64,000 nucleotides of DNA from Nonomuraea angiospora (GTDB lineage Bacteria; Actinomycetota; Actinomycetes; Streptosporangiales; Streptosporangiaceae), in contig NZ_JADBEK010000001.1 in assembly GCF_014873145.1 (NCBI RefSeq), positions 10,602,001-10,666,000 of the forward strand, read 5' to 3'. The translations under genes and the position numbers were made by a program. Positions 10,813 to 18,782 of the stretch are shown here, piece after piece; the stretch's first letter is position 1, and each line of letters starts with the position of its first letter. The notes beneath the pieces were generated by a model. It worked only from the letters and a program-made list of their open reading frames with translations. It did no database searches and was not told the DNA's origin.

Positions 10813-11094
10813 TCAGGCGCGCGCTGCGGCGGGCGCCCGCATCTCGCGTTCCATGCGCTGGAACTCCTCGGGAAGCTCCTCCCGGGTCTCCTCGATCCGC
10901 AGCGCGGTGCCGAGCGCGAAGAGCGTGGGAGCCCACTGCCCGACGAAGATGCCCCACCGGTCGGCCCGGTCGATGCCGGCGCGCTCGTACTTGAGCGAGG
11001 CGGTCCAGGTCGCGATCGACAGCCCTACCGAGGCCAGACCCGCTGTATACAGCATGCTGGACCGGATGCCCATCTTGTGGAGCGTTCGAATCAT
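10813..11094 (-). CDS. Small membrane protein
   Basis: A 93-residue protein with two predicted membrane segments (about 11-32 and 45-63), a short basic loop and a charged Glu/Arg-rich C-terminal tail. GGAG lies 6 nt before the ATG, and codon use matches real genes here. I do not recognise a named family, and no catalytic residues are evident. It stands alone between the WD40 remnant and the MFS gene on the same strand. The function is unknown. Confidence 0.8.
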   Translation of the reverse strand: MIRTLHKMGIRSSMLYTAGLASVGLSIATWTASLKYERAGIDRADRWGIFVGQWAPTLFALGTALRIEETREELPEEFQRMEREMRAPAAARA

Positions 11095-11205
11095 GACGTT
11101 CTCCCTGAGAGCGAACGAGTGTTGCTGCCTACGCCTCGCTGCCCGCGACGGGTGGACCGATGTGGCGGTTGGCGGAAGATTGACGTCCGGGGGCGGGCTC
11201 TTTGC

Positions 11206-12339
11206 TCACGCTCCGCTGTCACGAGGCAACGTTTCCTTACGGTGGAGCGCGATGGCCAGGCCGGTCCCCAGGGCGGCGGTCACCACCAGGAACGCCGGCC
11301 CGCCGCCGTAGCGGTCGGCGAGAGGGCCGGCCACGATCGCGCCGGTGGCGCTGCCGATCTGCCCGGCGGTCGTCAGCCAGCCGAACAACGTACTGCTGCG
11401 CCGGCCGGCGGCACTGGCCGCCAGGTGGTCGTTGGTCGCCAGCCACGGTGCGAGCGCGACGCCGAACACGGTGATCGCGACGGCCATCGGCGCGATCGTG
11501 CCCGGCACGGCCAGCGGCAGCGAGGTCGCGGCGAGCGTGCCGAGCAGCCACAGGTAGCGGTCGCGCTGGGAGCCGTGCGTACGGCGCGCCGCCAGGATCA
11601 GTCCTCCGGCGAGGCTGCCGGCCGACCAGAGCGCGACCAGGAGCCCGGACTGTTGCGGCGCGCCGGCGTGGGCGGCGAAGGCGGGCACGAGCACCCACAT
11701 CGCGCCCATGCAGATCCAGTAGGCGAGGTAGGCGGCGCCGAGAGTGCGTACGGCGGGCATGGCCAGCAAGGACGGCCCGGCGTGGTGGACCCGGTGCGGC
11801 AGGGCTGGCGCGAGCGCGATCCCGGCCGCCAGGGCGAGCGCGCCGATCAGCGCGCTGGCGACGAGCGCGGCGGCGGGACCGGCGAGCGTCACCCAGCCGC
11901 TCACCCATAAGGGCGATCCGATGTAGACGGTCTCGACGGCGACGGCGTTGGCGGCGTAGGCCCTGGCCGGGTCGTCGGAGGAGGTGAGGCGGGGCAGCAT
12001 CGAGCGCACGCTGCTGGAGATCGGCGGGGTGCACAGACCCGACAGGGCCGCCGCGCCGACGGTCTGCAGCGGGCCGTGACTGATCGCGAGGGCGAGCTCG
12101 CTGGCGAGGAAGAGCGTGCCGGAGGTGATCAGGATACGCCGGTCGCCGAAGCGCGGCAGGCCGCGCGACCACCACGGCGCCGACAGCGCCATGCCCGTCG
12201 CCGCCGCTCCACCGGCGAGCCCGGCAGTGGAGAAGCCACCTGCCTGGGCCCCTACCAGCGCGATGAGCAGCGGCCGCATCGCGATGGGCAGCTGCGCGAC
12301 GTTGAGGCAGACAATCAGCCCGGAGAGGCGTACATTCAT
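11206..12339 (-). CDS. MFS transporter, divergent from a MarR regulator
   Basis: A 377-residue inner-membrane permease with about 12 hydrophobic segments, typical of drug-efflux-like Major Facilitator proteins. The substrate is unknown. The ATG lies inside a 21-bp palindrome that also contains the start codon of the divergent MarR gene, with only 5 bp between the two ATGs. There is no room for a ribosome site within the intergenic gap, so a leaderless transcript or a start further in is likely. The MarR product probably represses this gene and responds to a compound the pump exports (inference from arrangement). Confidence 0.88.
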   Translation of the reverse strand: MNVRLSGLIVCLNVAQLPIAMRPLLIALVGAQAGGFSTAGLAGGAAATGMALSAPWWSRGLPRFGDRRILITSGTLFLASELALAISHGPLQTVGAAALSGLCTPPISSSVRSMLPRLTSSDDPARAYAANAVAVETVYIGSPLWVSGWVTLAGPAAALVASALIGALALAAGIALAPALPHRVHHAGPSLLAMPAVRTLGAAYLAYWICMGAMWVLVPAFAAHAGAPQQSGLLVALWSAGSLAGGLILAARRTHGSQRDRYLWLLGTLAATSLPLAVPGTIAPMAVAITVFGVALAPWLATNDHLAASAAGRRSSTLFGWLTTAGQIGSATGAIVAGPLADRYGGGPAFLVVTAALGTGLAIALHRKETLPRDSGA

Positions 12340-12352
12340 AAGTTATGAATGT
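12332..12352. promoter_or_regulatory. 21-bp palindrome containing both divergent start codons (MarR operator candidate)
   Basis: ACATTCATAA (12332-12341) and TTATGAATGT (12343-12352) are perfect inverted repeats around one central G. Each arm contains one of the two start codons, so both proteins begin Met-Asn-Val-Arg. The size and symmetry suit a MarR dimer. Binding here would block both transcripts at their first nucleotides. Confidence 0.75.
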
Positions 12353-12848
12353 TCGATCACGGCATGCCGCAAACCTGCTGGGCGCGTCCTCGCTGCTCGT
12401 GGCGGGTATGGTCCGGGAGGCGGTGACCGCGTCGGTCGGCGCGGGTGGCTCGCTCGGTGAGGCGTTGATCGCCATCAAGGATCAGCCGGGCCGTACGGCG
12501 GACTGGCTGAGCACGGTGCTGCAGATCTCCCAGCCGGGCACGGCACACCTGATTCGCCGGCTGACCGAGCAGGGGTGGGTCGTGCGAGGCAGCGAGGGAC
12601 GCGCCCGCCCGCTGCGCCTCACCCCGGAAGGCGAGCGCGTGGCGGCGGCGGCGCTGGCGGCCCGGGAGGCCGTCCTTGAGGGGCTGATCGATCGGTTGAG
12701 CGACGAGCAGCGCGAGCAACTGGTGGCGATCACCGGGGCGCTGCTGGGGCCGGAGGCGCGGAGCGAGGAAACGCTGGCCAGGCTGTGCCGGCTGTGCGAC
12801 CGGGGCACGTGTTCCGCATGCCCCGTCTACGAGGGATTGCGGGGCTGA
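12345..12848 (+). CDS. MarR-family transcriptional regulator with a C-terminal four-Cys motif
   Basis: A 167-residue winged-helix regulator. The recognition region 'ISQPGTAHLIRRLTEQGW' and the wing 'RARPLRLTPEGERV' identify MarR. The C-terminus ends in a C-x2-C-x4-C-x2-C motif ('LCRLCDRGTCSACPV'), which could bind zinc or an iron-sulfur cluster or act as a thiol switch. The start used is the ATG inside the palindrome; a later ATG at residue 22 is possible but would trim the first helix. It probably controls itself and the divergent MFS gene. Confidence 0.9.
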   Translation: MNVRSRHAANLLGASSLLVAGMVREAVTASVGAGGSLGEALIAIKDQPGRTADWLSTVLQISQPGTAHLIRRLTEQGWVVRGSEGRARPLRLTPEGERVAAAALAAREAVLEGLIDRLSDEQREQLVAITGALLGPEARSEETLARLCRLCDRGTCSACPVYEGLRG

Positions 12849-13022
12849 TCGGCCGTTCCGGCGTCGCGCGCAGCCCGCGCGGGCCGGCAGCCCGGCCGGC
12901 CCACGCGGTGTCCCTGCTGCCGGTACGCATCCTTTCTGGTCGGCGCCTAAGCGCGATCACCGCTCACACCCGGAGATACGCGGAGGATGCGAGAAGAGTT
13001 CACACTTGGCCCGGAGGATTGA

Positions 13023-13964
13023 TCAGTGCAGGTCAGGCGGGGCGGCGTTGAAGACGAGGCGCGGCGGGCGGCCGCCGAACAGCTCGCTGACGGTGACGAA
13101 CCGGTAGCCGCGCCCGGCCAGCTTCCGCAGCACGCGCGGGATGGCCCGCACGGTCGTCGGATGGATGTCGTGGAACAGGATGACGCTGCCGGGCCGCACC
13201 GCCCTGAGCGCCCGGCGGGCCACCGTGGCGCTGCTGCGGTAGCGCCAGTCCAGGGTGTCCACGCTCCACAGCACCATCGGGCGGCCGGTCTGGCGGCGCA
13301 CGGTGGCGTTGAGCGCCCCGTACGGCGGGCGGACGAGCCTGGGCACGACGCCCGTGACCGCCCTGATCGCCTGGTCGGTGCGGCCCAGCTGGGAGCGCAC
13401 CCGGGCGGGCGACAGCCTCGTCAGGTCGGGGTGCGACCAGGTGTGGTTGCCGATCTCGTGCCCGGCCGCGACGGTGCGGCGCAGGACGCGGGGGTAGGTC
13501 ACGACGTTGCCGCCCACGACGAAGAACGTGGCGCGGGCGTGGTAGGCGGCCAGGTAGGCCAGCAGCGTGTCGGTGTAGGGGCCGGGGCCGTCGTCGAACG
13601 TGAGCGCCACGCACTTGACGTGGCGGCAGTCGACGCGGGGCCGCGACCGGGCCTCGGTCCTGTCGCCGGGGGCGGACATCGCCACCACGCCGGGCGCTCC
13701 GGTCGCCGCCGCACCCCATGCCCCGGATGCCGCCCTGTTCGCAGCCGTGCTCGTCGCCGCATACGCCGTCGTGCTCGCCGCCGCATTTGCCGCCGTGTTC
13801 GTCGCCGCGCCCGGTGGGGGAGCCGCATGGGCGGCCGGGGAAGGGGCCGCCAGCGTGCTGGCGCCGCAGGTCAAGGCCACGAGCACCGCCGTGGCGACCG
13901 TCCTGGCCGTCCCCCGCCCGGCCCCGCCCAGGAAGGGCGGGTGTGCCCTCGCACCGATGTCCAT
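13023..13964 (-). CDS. Secreted polysaccharide deacetylase (NodB/CE4)
   Basis: A 313-residue exported protein. It has an N-terminal signal segment, then a low-complexity Ala/Thr/Asn stretch (about 45-80) that probably spans the wall, and a CE4 domain to the end. The five CE4 motifs are present: 'TFDDGPGPYTD', 'HEIGNHTWSH' (metal His pair), 'RPPYGA', 'DTLDW' and 'ILFHDIH'. It should deacetylate N-acetylglucosamine polymers such as peptidoglycan or chitin oligomers. The ATG at 13964 is preferred over one 13 codons upstream, because GGGGAG precedes it and the longer N-terminus has no ribosome site. Confidence 0.93.
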   Translation of the reverse strand: MDIGARAHPPFLGGAGRGTARTVATAVLVALTCGASTLAAPSPAAHAAPPPGAATNTAANAAASTTAYAATSTAANRAASGAWGAAATGAPGVVAMSAPGDRTEARSRPRVDCRHVKCVALTFDDGPGPYTDTLLAYLAAYHARATFFVVGGNVVTYPRVLRRTVAAGHEIGNHTWSHPDLTRLSPARVRSQLGRTDQAIRAVTGVVPRLVRPPYGALNATVRRQTGRPMVLWSVDTLDWRYRSSATVARRALRAVRPGSVILFHDIHPTTVRAIPRVLRKLAGRGYRFVTVSELFGGRPPRLVFNAAPPDLH

Positions 13965-14200
13965 CGCTCCCCCTCGCGCACCGCCCCCGGCGCCTCTCCC
14001 CATAGTGACGACCCCGGCGGGGATCGTTCCACTGAGTACGACAACCGCCGCCCGCTCCTGGTTCGCCGGAGACCGCTTTCCAGATGACGGAACCCCGCAC
14101 CACCGCCCTCACACACCGCTTCCCTGCGCGGGGGTCCTCATTCGGGGAGCCGGTAGTGAGGAGGGGGCGGTGGTCCCGGGGGCGAGGTGAGCGGGCCCCG

Positions 14201-15712
14201 TCAGCGGGACCAGGAGCGCTGGACGGCGTCGTGGACGCGGCGGCGGGCCGGGGGAGGCACGTCGCCGTCGGCAGCCGCCGGGAGCGCGGGCCGCGCGGGC
14301 GGCACGAGCACCGCGGACTCCTCGTCCGTCACCGGCCGCTCGATCTCGGTGAACGCGCCGTCCACGCCGCGCACGATCACGCCGGTCTCCACCCCGTGCG
14401 CCAGCGTGTGCCGGTCGCGCGCCAGCAGACCGAGGCAGATCCGGCGGGCGATCACGAACCCCAGCACCGGCCCCGCGACCACCAGGACCCGGAAGATCCA
14501 CGTGGTCGCGTACAGCGAGATGTGGAAGGTCGAGGAGAGCACGTCGTTGCCGCCGGCCAGCCAGAGCACGCCGTAGTAGACGATCCCCGCGACCCCGAGG
14601 CCCACCCGGGCCGGCGCCTCGCGCGGCCGGTCCAGCAGGTGGTGGATCGCGTGGTCCCGGGTGATCCACCGCTCCACGAACGGGTACACCGCGAGCCCGG
14701 TGAACAGCAGTCCGGGCGCCCCCAGGGCCGGGATCAGCACGCTCATGGTCACCGTGTGCCCGAAGACCGTGAGCTCCCACGGCGGCATGACCCGCAGCGC
14801 GCCCTCGAGGAAGCCCATGTACCAGTCGGGCTGCGAGCCGGCGCTGACCGTGCTGGGCGCGTACGGGCCGTACAGCCAGATGGGGTTGACCTGGAACACC
14901 GTGGCCAGCGCCGCCACCACCGCGAGCACCCACAGGAAGAACACCGTCGTCTTGGCCAGGAACGCCGGGAAGAACGGCGCGCCCCGCACCACCCCGTCGT
15001 CCAGCCCCTTGGCCCTGAACTGGGTGTGCGTCTGCCGCCACGTGAGCACCACCGCGTGCAGCGGCAGGAGCACGAGCAGCAGCCCGGGGATCAGCAGCAC
15101 GTGCAGGCTGAACAGCCGGGAGATGATGTCCTCGCCGGGGAACTCCCCGCCGAACAGGAACATCGCCAGGTACGTGCCCACCAGCGGCACCGAGATCGTG
15201 ACCCCGTGCAGGATGCGCAGCCCCGCGCCGGACAGCAGGTCGTCGGGGAGCGAATATCCGAACAGCCCGTTGAGCATCACCAGCCCGAACAGGGCCACGC
15301 CGATCAGCCAGTTCAGGTCGCGCGGCTTGCGGAAGGCGCCGGTGAAGAAGTTGCGCAGCAGGTGGATGACGATGGCGCCCAGGAAGACGAGCGTGGCCCA
15401 GTGGTGCATCTGCCGCATCAGCAGGCCGCCGCGCACCTCGAAGCTGATGTCCAGCGTGGAGGCGTACGCCTGGCTCATCTGCACCCCACGCAGCGGCACA
15501 TAGGCGCCGTCGTAGACCACTTCCTCCATGGTCGGCTTGAAGAAGAACGTGAGGAAGACGCCCGTGAGCAGGACGATCACGAACGCGTACAGCGCGATCT
15601 CGCCCAGCAGGAAGGTCCAGTGATCGGGAAAGACCTTCCTCATCGCCTTCTTCAGGAAACCGGCCCCGCCGATCCGATCGTCGAGCGCCTGGGCCAGTGA
15701 GCTGACCTTCAT
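14201..15712 (-). CDS. qcrB: Cytochrome b subunit, QcrB-like (orphan copy)
   Basis: A 503-residue integral membrane protein with eight or nine membrane helices and a soluble C-terminal tail. It carries the two heme-ligating His pairs ('MHHWATL...VIHLLRNF' and 'RILHGVT...LFSLHVLL') and the Qo-site motif as PDWY, the actinobacterial form. It is the cytochrome b of a bc1-type complex feeding cytochrome c oxidase. No qcrA, qcrC or cox genes lie beside it, so it is probably a second copy distant from the main operon, or one that swaps into the complex. The ATG at 15712 has a G-rich site 5 nt upstream; a GTG two codons earlier is possible. Confidence 0.92.
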   Translation of the reverse strand: MKVSSLAQALDDRIGGAGFLKKAMRKVFPDHWTFLLGEIALYAFVIVLLTGVFLTFFFKPTMEEVVYDGAYVPLRGVQMSQAYASTLDISFEVRGGLLMRQMHHWATLVFLGAIVIHLLRNFFTGAFRKPRDLNWLIGVALFGLVMLNGLFGYSLPDDLLSGAGLRILHGVTISVPLVGTYLAMFLFGGEFPGEDIISRLFSLHVLLIPGLLLVLLPLHAVVLTWRQTHTQFRAKGLDDGVVRGAPFFPAFLAKTTVFFLWVLAVVAALATVFQVNPIWLYGPYAPSTVSAGSQPDWYMGFLEGALRVMPPWELTVFGHTVTMSVLIPALGAPGLLFTGLAVYPFVERWITRDHAIHHLLDRPREAPARVGLGVAGIVYYGVLWLAGGNDVLSSTFHISLYATTWIFRVLVVAGPVLGFVIARRICLGLLARDRHTLAHGVETGVIVRGVDGAFTEIERPVTDEESAVLVPPARPALPAAADGDVPPPARRRVHDAVQRSWSR

Positions 15713-15780
15713 AGTCACCCCGCCTATGACTGGATGGGTACGTCACAGACAAGACGGACTGGGACTGGAAAATGTGACAG

Positions 15781-16527
15781 TCAGGCGAAACGTTCTACGG
15801 TGACCGGAATCAGGCCCTGCTCGCGGATCGCCTGCCGGAGGTGGTCCAGCAGCGCCCCGAGCACGCCGGCCGGGCCGCTCCCGAGCCGTACGGTCACGTC
15901 CACGCACCACGCGATGCCCGCGCCGATGCTGCGTAGCTCCCACGCGTAACCGTCGGCCGACGCCCGGCCCGCCACGCGCGGGTCGTCGGCGGGCTCCAGG
16001 CGCAGGGCCGCGCGGGCGTTCGCGAGCCCGTCCGCGTCGAAGTCGCCCGCGAACAGGATGCGGTAGCGGCGCGCGTCCGGCGACGAGCCCAGGTTGAGCG
16101 GGGCGGCCGTGGGCAGGGGCTGGCGCTGCCGGAAGAGTCCGCGCAGCCGCCCCTCCTCGGGCAGTTCGCCCCCGCCGAGCCGCGTGTACGCCTGCGCCGC
16201 CGCGCGCCGGTCCATCGGGGTCACCAGCGCGCGGAGCCGGGCGTCGGAGCGCACCTCGCGGCTCACGTCGGGGGAGGCGGACCACGTGCCGCTCTCCGGG
16301 CTCCACACGGCGCTGTCGATGCCGGCGGCGGTGTAGTCGTGGTGGAGGGCGAACTCCTCCACGAGGATCCCGTCGGGGCCGGAGATCAGGTAGTAGTCCA
16401 TCCGCCCCATGATTGTCCTGGGCGCATGGCACGGCAATCTCACACGCGGCGACTCTCCGGCCAGTTCGGGCGGCACGCCGCCGGTGTCCACGACGATCCG
16501 CTGGAGCGCGACGGTCGGGTCGGCCAT
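15781..16527 (-). CDS. Hypothetical protein, 248 aa
   Basis: A soluble protein with no signal or membrane segment. It has a conserved-looking region starting 'MDYYLISGPDG' and a second half containing 'YRILFAGDFDADG'. No family was recognised. The start at 16527 has GGAG 6 nt upstream. A start at residue 40 or 43 is also possible, since the residues just before it use less biased codons. It lies upstream of the qcrB-like gene on the same strand but separated by 68 bp, so a link is not shown. Confidence 0.7.
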   Translation of the reverse strand: MADPTVALQRIVVDTGGVPPELAGESPRVRLPCHAPRTIMGRMDYYLISGPDGILVEEFALHHDYTAAGIDSAVWSPESGTWSASPDVSREVRSDARLRALVTPMDRRAAAQAYTRLGGGELPEEGRLRGLFRQRQPLPTAAPLNLGSSPDARRYRILFAGDFDADGLANARAALRLEPADDPRVAGRASADGYAWELRSIGAGIAWCVDVTVRLGSGPAGVLGALLDHLRQAIREQGLIPVTVERFA

Positions 16528-16635
16528 CCAGAACTCCGCATGCCCGGGGCGGTTCGGGGCAGAACTGCACCGGGCTCTAGAAATGCCGTCTAGTGTGAAA
16601 TGTCCCTTTTTGTCAGGTTGTGGGAGGCATCACCG

Positions 16636-17826
16636 ATGCGGAACCCCCGGACCGTACTCGTCGGCACCTTCGCCACGGCCCTGCTCCTGGCCGTCGGCTG
16701 CAGCTCGGGCGGCGACTCGGGCGGTGGCCCGGGCGCGCCCGTCAAGTCGCAGGAGCAGGGTCCGGTGGCCAAGCTGTCGATCACCCCGGCGAACGGCACG
16801 AAAAAGGTGGCCCCGGACGCCGGGGTCAGCGTCAAGGCCACCGACGGCAAGGTCACCAAGCTGACCGTCGCCGACGCCAAGGGCCATGAGGTGCGCGGCA
16901 CCTTGGGCGCGGACGGGACGTGGCACCCCACGTGGCCGTTGCGGCCCTCGACCGCCTACACGGTGAGCGCGCAGGCCACCGGCACGGACGGCAAGCCCGT
17001 CACCGCGCGGGCCACGTTCACCACGCTCAAGCCGAAGCGGGCGCTGGAGAGCGGCATGTCCCCGCTGGACGGCGAGAAGGTCGGCGTCGGTATGCCCGTC
17101 CAGCTCCTGCTGTCGCAGCCCGTGACCGCCCAGAAGGATCGCGCCGCGGTCGAGAAGTCGCTGGTGGTGCGGATGTCCAAGCCGGTCGAGGGCGCGTGGA
17201 GCTGGGTGAGCGACCGCGAGGTCCAGTTCAGGCCGCGTGAGTACTGGCCGGTCGGCGAGAAGGTCACGGTGGTCGCGCACCTGGCCGGGGTGCGGGCGGG
17301 GCGGGACCTGTGGGGCACGAGGGACCGCAGCCTGACGTTCACCGTCGGCGACGAGCACATCACCGAGGTCAGCAACGCCACCCACCAGGCGGTCGTGCGG
17401 GAGAACGGCGAGGTCGTCAAGACCATCCCGGTCAGCCTGGGCAAGCCGGGGGACGACAGCTGGTCCGGCGTCATGATCGCCCAGGAGAAGGCCGCGGAGA
17501 CCGTCATGGACTCGGCCACCATCGGCAAACCGGGCGAATACCGCATCCGCACCAAGTGGAACGTCCGGATGACCTACAGCGGCACGTTCTTCCACGCCGC
17601 GCCCTGGTCGACCGGCGCGCAGGGCAACAGCAACGTCAGCCACGGCTGCGTGAACGCCAGCCCGGCCAACGCCCGCTGGTTCTACGAGTTCACCCAGCGA
17701 GGGGACATCATCGAGGTCAAGGGCACGTCGCGGAAGCTCCAGTTCGGCAACGGACCGACGCCGTGGGCCAAGTCGTGGGACGACTGGCTGGCGGGCAGCG
17801 CCCTGGGCAAGCCGATCAACAGCTGA
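16636..17826 (+). CDS. L,D-transpeptidase lipoprotein (YkuD domain)
   Basis: A 396-residue envelope lipoprotein. The signal peptide ends in a lipobox ('LLLAVGC'), a Ser/Gly-rich linker follows, then immunoglobulin-like domains and a YkuD catalytic domain near the C-terminus. The catalytic motif 'SHGCVN' gives His336 and nucleophile Cys338. The family makes 3-3 cross-links in peptidoglycan. The ATG at 16636 is chosen because a GGGAGG site precedes it by 8 nt and it places the signal peptide correctly; the frame is open to 16600. A hairpin follows the stop. Confidence 0.94.
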   Translation: MRNPRTVLVGTFATALLLAVGCSSGGDSGGGPGAPVKSQEQGPVAKLSITPANGTKKVAPDAGVSVKATDGKVTKLTVADAKGHEVRGTLGADGTWHPTWPLRPSTAYTVSAQATGTDGKPVTARATFTTLKPKRALESGMSPLDGEKVGVGMPVQLLLSQPVTAQKDRAAVEKSLVVRMSKPVEGAWSWVSDREVQFRPREYWPVGEKVTVVAHLAGVRAGRDLWGTRDRSLTFTVGDEHITEVSNATHQAVVRENGEVVKTIPVSLGKPGDDSWSGVMIAQEKAAETVMDSATIGKPGEYRIRTKWNVRMTYSGTFFHAAPWSTGAQGNSNVSHGCVNASPANARWFYEFTQRGDIIEVKGTSRKLQFGNGPTPWAKSWDDWLAGSALGKPINS

Positions 17827-17833
17827 GCGCCGT

Positions 17834-17864
17834 CCCGGATGACCCTGTTACGTCACCATCCGGG
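17834..17864 (+). terminator. Hairpin after the L,D-transpeptidase gene
   Basis: CCCGGATG (17834-17841) pairs perfectly with CATCCGGG (17857-17864) across a 15-nt loop, 8 nt after the stop. The stem and loop size make it a moderate terminator candidate. Confidence 0.5.
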
Positions 17865-17931
17865 CCGGGCATGGTCTGGGAGGCACACTGAAAGGGTCAT
17901 CGCCGTCGAGGGAAGGGCGTCGTGATACTGC

Positions 17932-18036
17932 GTGCCGAATGACGGAATCGGACGGGGATTGGCCCGGCTTCCCGCCGTGGCCCTGTGGCTGCTGGTCTGG
18001 CTGTTGAACGTCTACGAGTTCCTGCTGACGATCTAG
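17932..18036 (+). CDS. Possible 34-aa membrane peptide
   Basis: A GTG-started frame of 34 codons encodes a mostly hydrophobic peptide ('ALWLLVWLLNVYEFLLTI') that could span a membrane once. Its stop codon overlaps the stop of the convergent response regulator gene. No ribosome site is well placed: the purine run near 17909-17918 serves a different short frame that stops at once. It may be a real small protein or the relic of a larger one. Confidence 0.3.
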   Translation: MPNDGIGRGLARLPAVALWLLVWLLNVYEFLLTI

Positions 18037-18782
18037 GCGCTCGTCCCCGGGACCACCAGGCCGGACTCGTACGCGACGACGACCAGCTGAGCCCTGTCAC
18101 GCACGCCGAGCTTGGTCATCGACCTGCTCACGTGGGTCTTGGCGGTGGCACCGCTGATCACCAGGTGCTCGGCGATCTCCTCGTTGGACATGCCCCTTGC
18201 CACCAGGGTCACGATCTCGCGCTCTCGGTCGGTCAGGCGCTCGAGGGCGGGCGCGGGAGCGGGGCGGGGAGGGGTGCTGACGTACTCCTCGATCAGGCGG
18301 CGCGTCACCGAGGGCGACAGGAGCGCGTCGCCGCGGGCGGCCACCCGCACCGACTGGAGCAGGTCGCCGGGCTCGATGTCCTTTTGCAGGAAGCCGCTGG
18401 CCCCGGCCCGGAGCGCGGCGAAGACGTACTCGTCGAGCGCGTAGTTCGTCAGGATCACCACGCGGACGCCGTCGAGGTCGGGGGCGGCGCCTATCCTGCG
18501 GGTGGCCTGGATGCCGTCGAGCAGGGGCATGCGCACGTCGAGCAGCGCCACGTCCGGGAGCAGGCGCCTGGCCAGCTCCACGGCCTCCACGCCGTTGGCC
18601 GCCTCGCCGACCACGGTGATGTCGTCGGTGAGCTCCAGCAGCGCCCGGAAACCCGCGCGGATCAGCGGCTGGTCGTCCGCCAGCAGCACCCTGATCACCG
18701 CGGGACCCGCACCGCCGACCCCTGTCACGTCGGGACCTGTCACGTCGGGACCCGCACCGCCGACCCTGTCGGACGCCGTCAT
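18033..18782 (-). CDS. NarL/LuxR-type response regulator
   Basis: A 249-residue two-component response regulator. The receiver domain carries the acidic pair ('LLADDQP'), the phospho-acceptor Asp in 'ALLDVRMP' and Lys in 'GFLQKD'. The C-terminal LuxR HTH is 'LTDREREIVTLVARGMSNEEIAEHL'. The first 29 residues before the receiver are a Gly/Pro/Val repeat ('GPDVTGPDVTG') encoded by a short DNA repeat, an unusual extension. A downstream GTG at 'VIRVLLADD' could be an alternative start. Its ATG overlaps the stop of the sensor kinase gene (ATGA), so the two are coupled. Confidence 0.92.
   Translation of the reverse strand: MTASDRVGGAGPDVTGPDVTGVGGAGPAVIRVLLADDQPLIRAGFRALLELTDDITVVGEAANGVEAVELARRLLPDVALLDVRMPLLDGIQATRRIGAAPDLDGVRVVILTNYALDEYVFAALRAGASGFLQKDIEPGDLLQSVRVAARGDALLSPSVTRRLIEEYVSTPPRPAPAPALERLTDREREIVTLVARGMSNEEIAEHLVISGATAKTHVSRSMTKLGVRDRAQLVVVAYESGLVVPGTSA

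Noticed and set aside
12849..13022. Small gene or RNA between the MarR and deacetylase genes
   Set aside because: No frame with a ribosome site and no convincing hairpin were seen.
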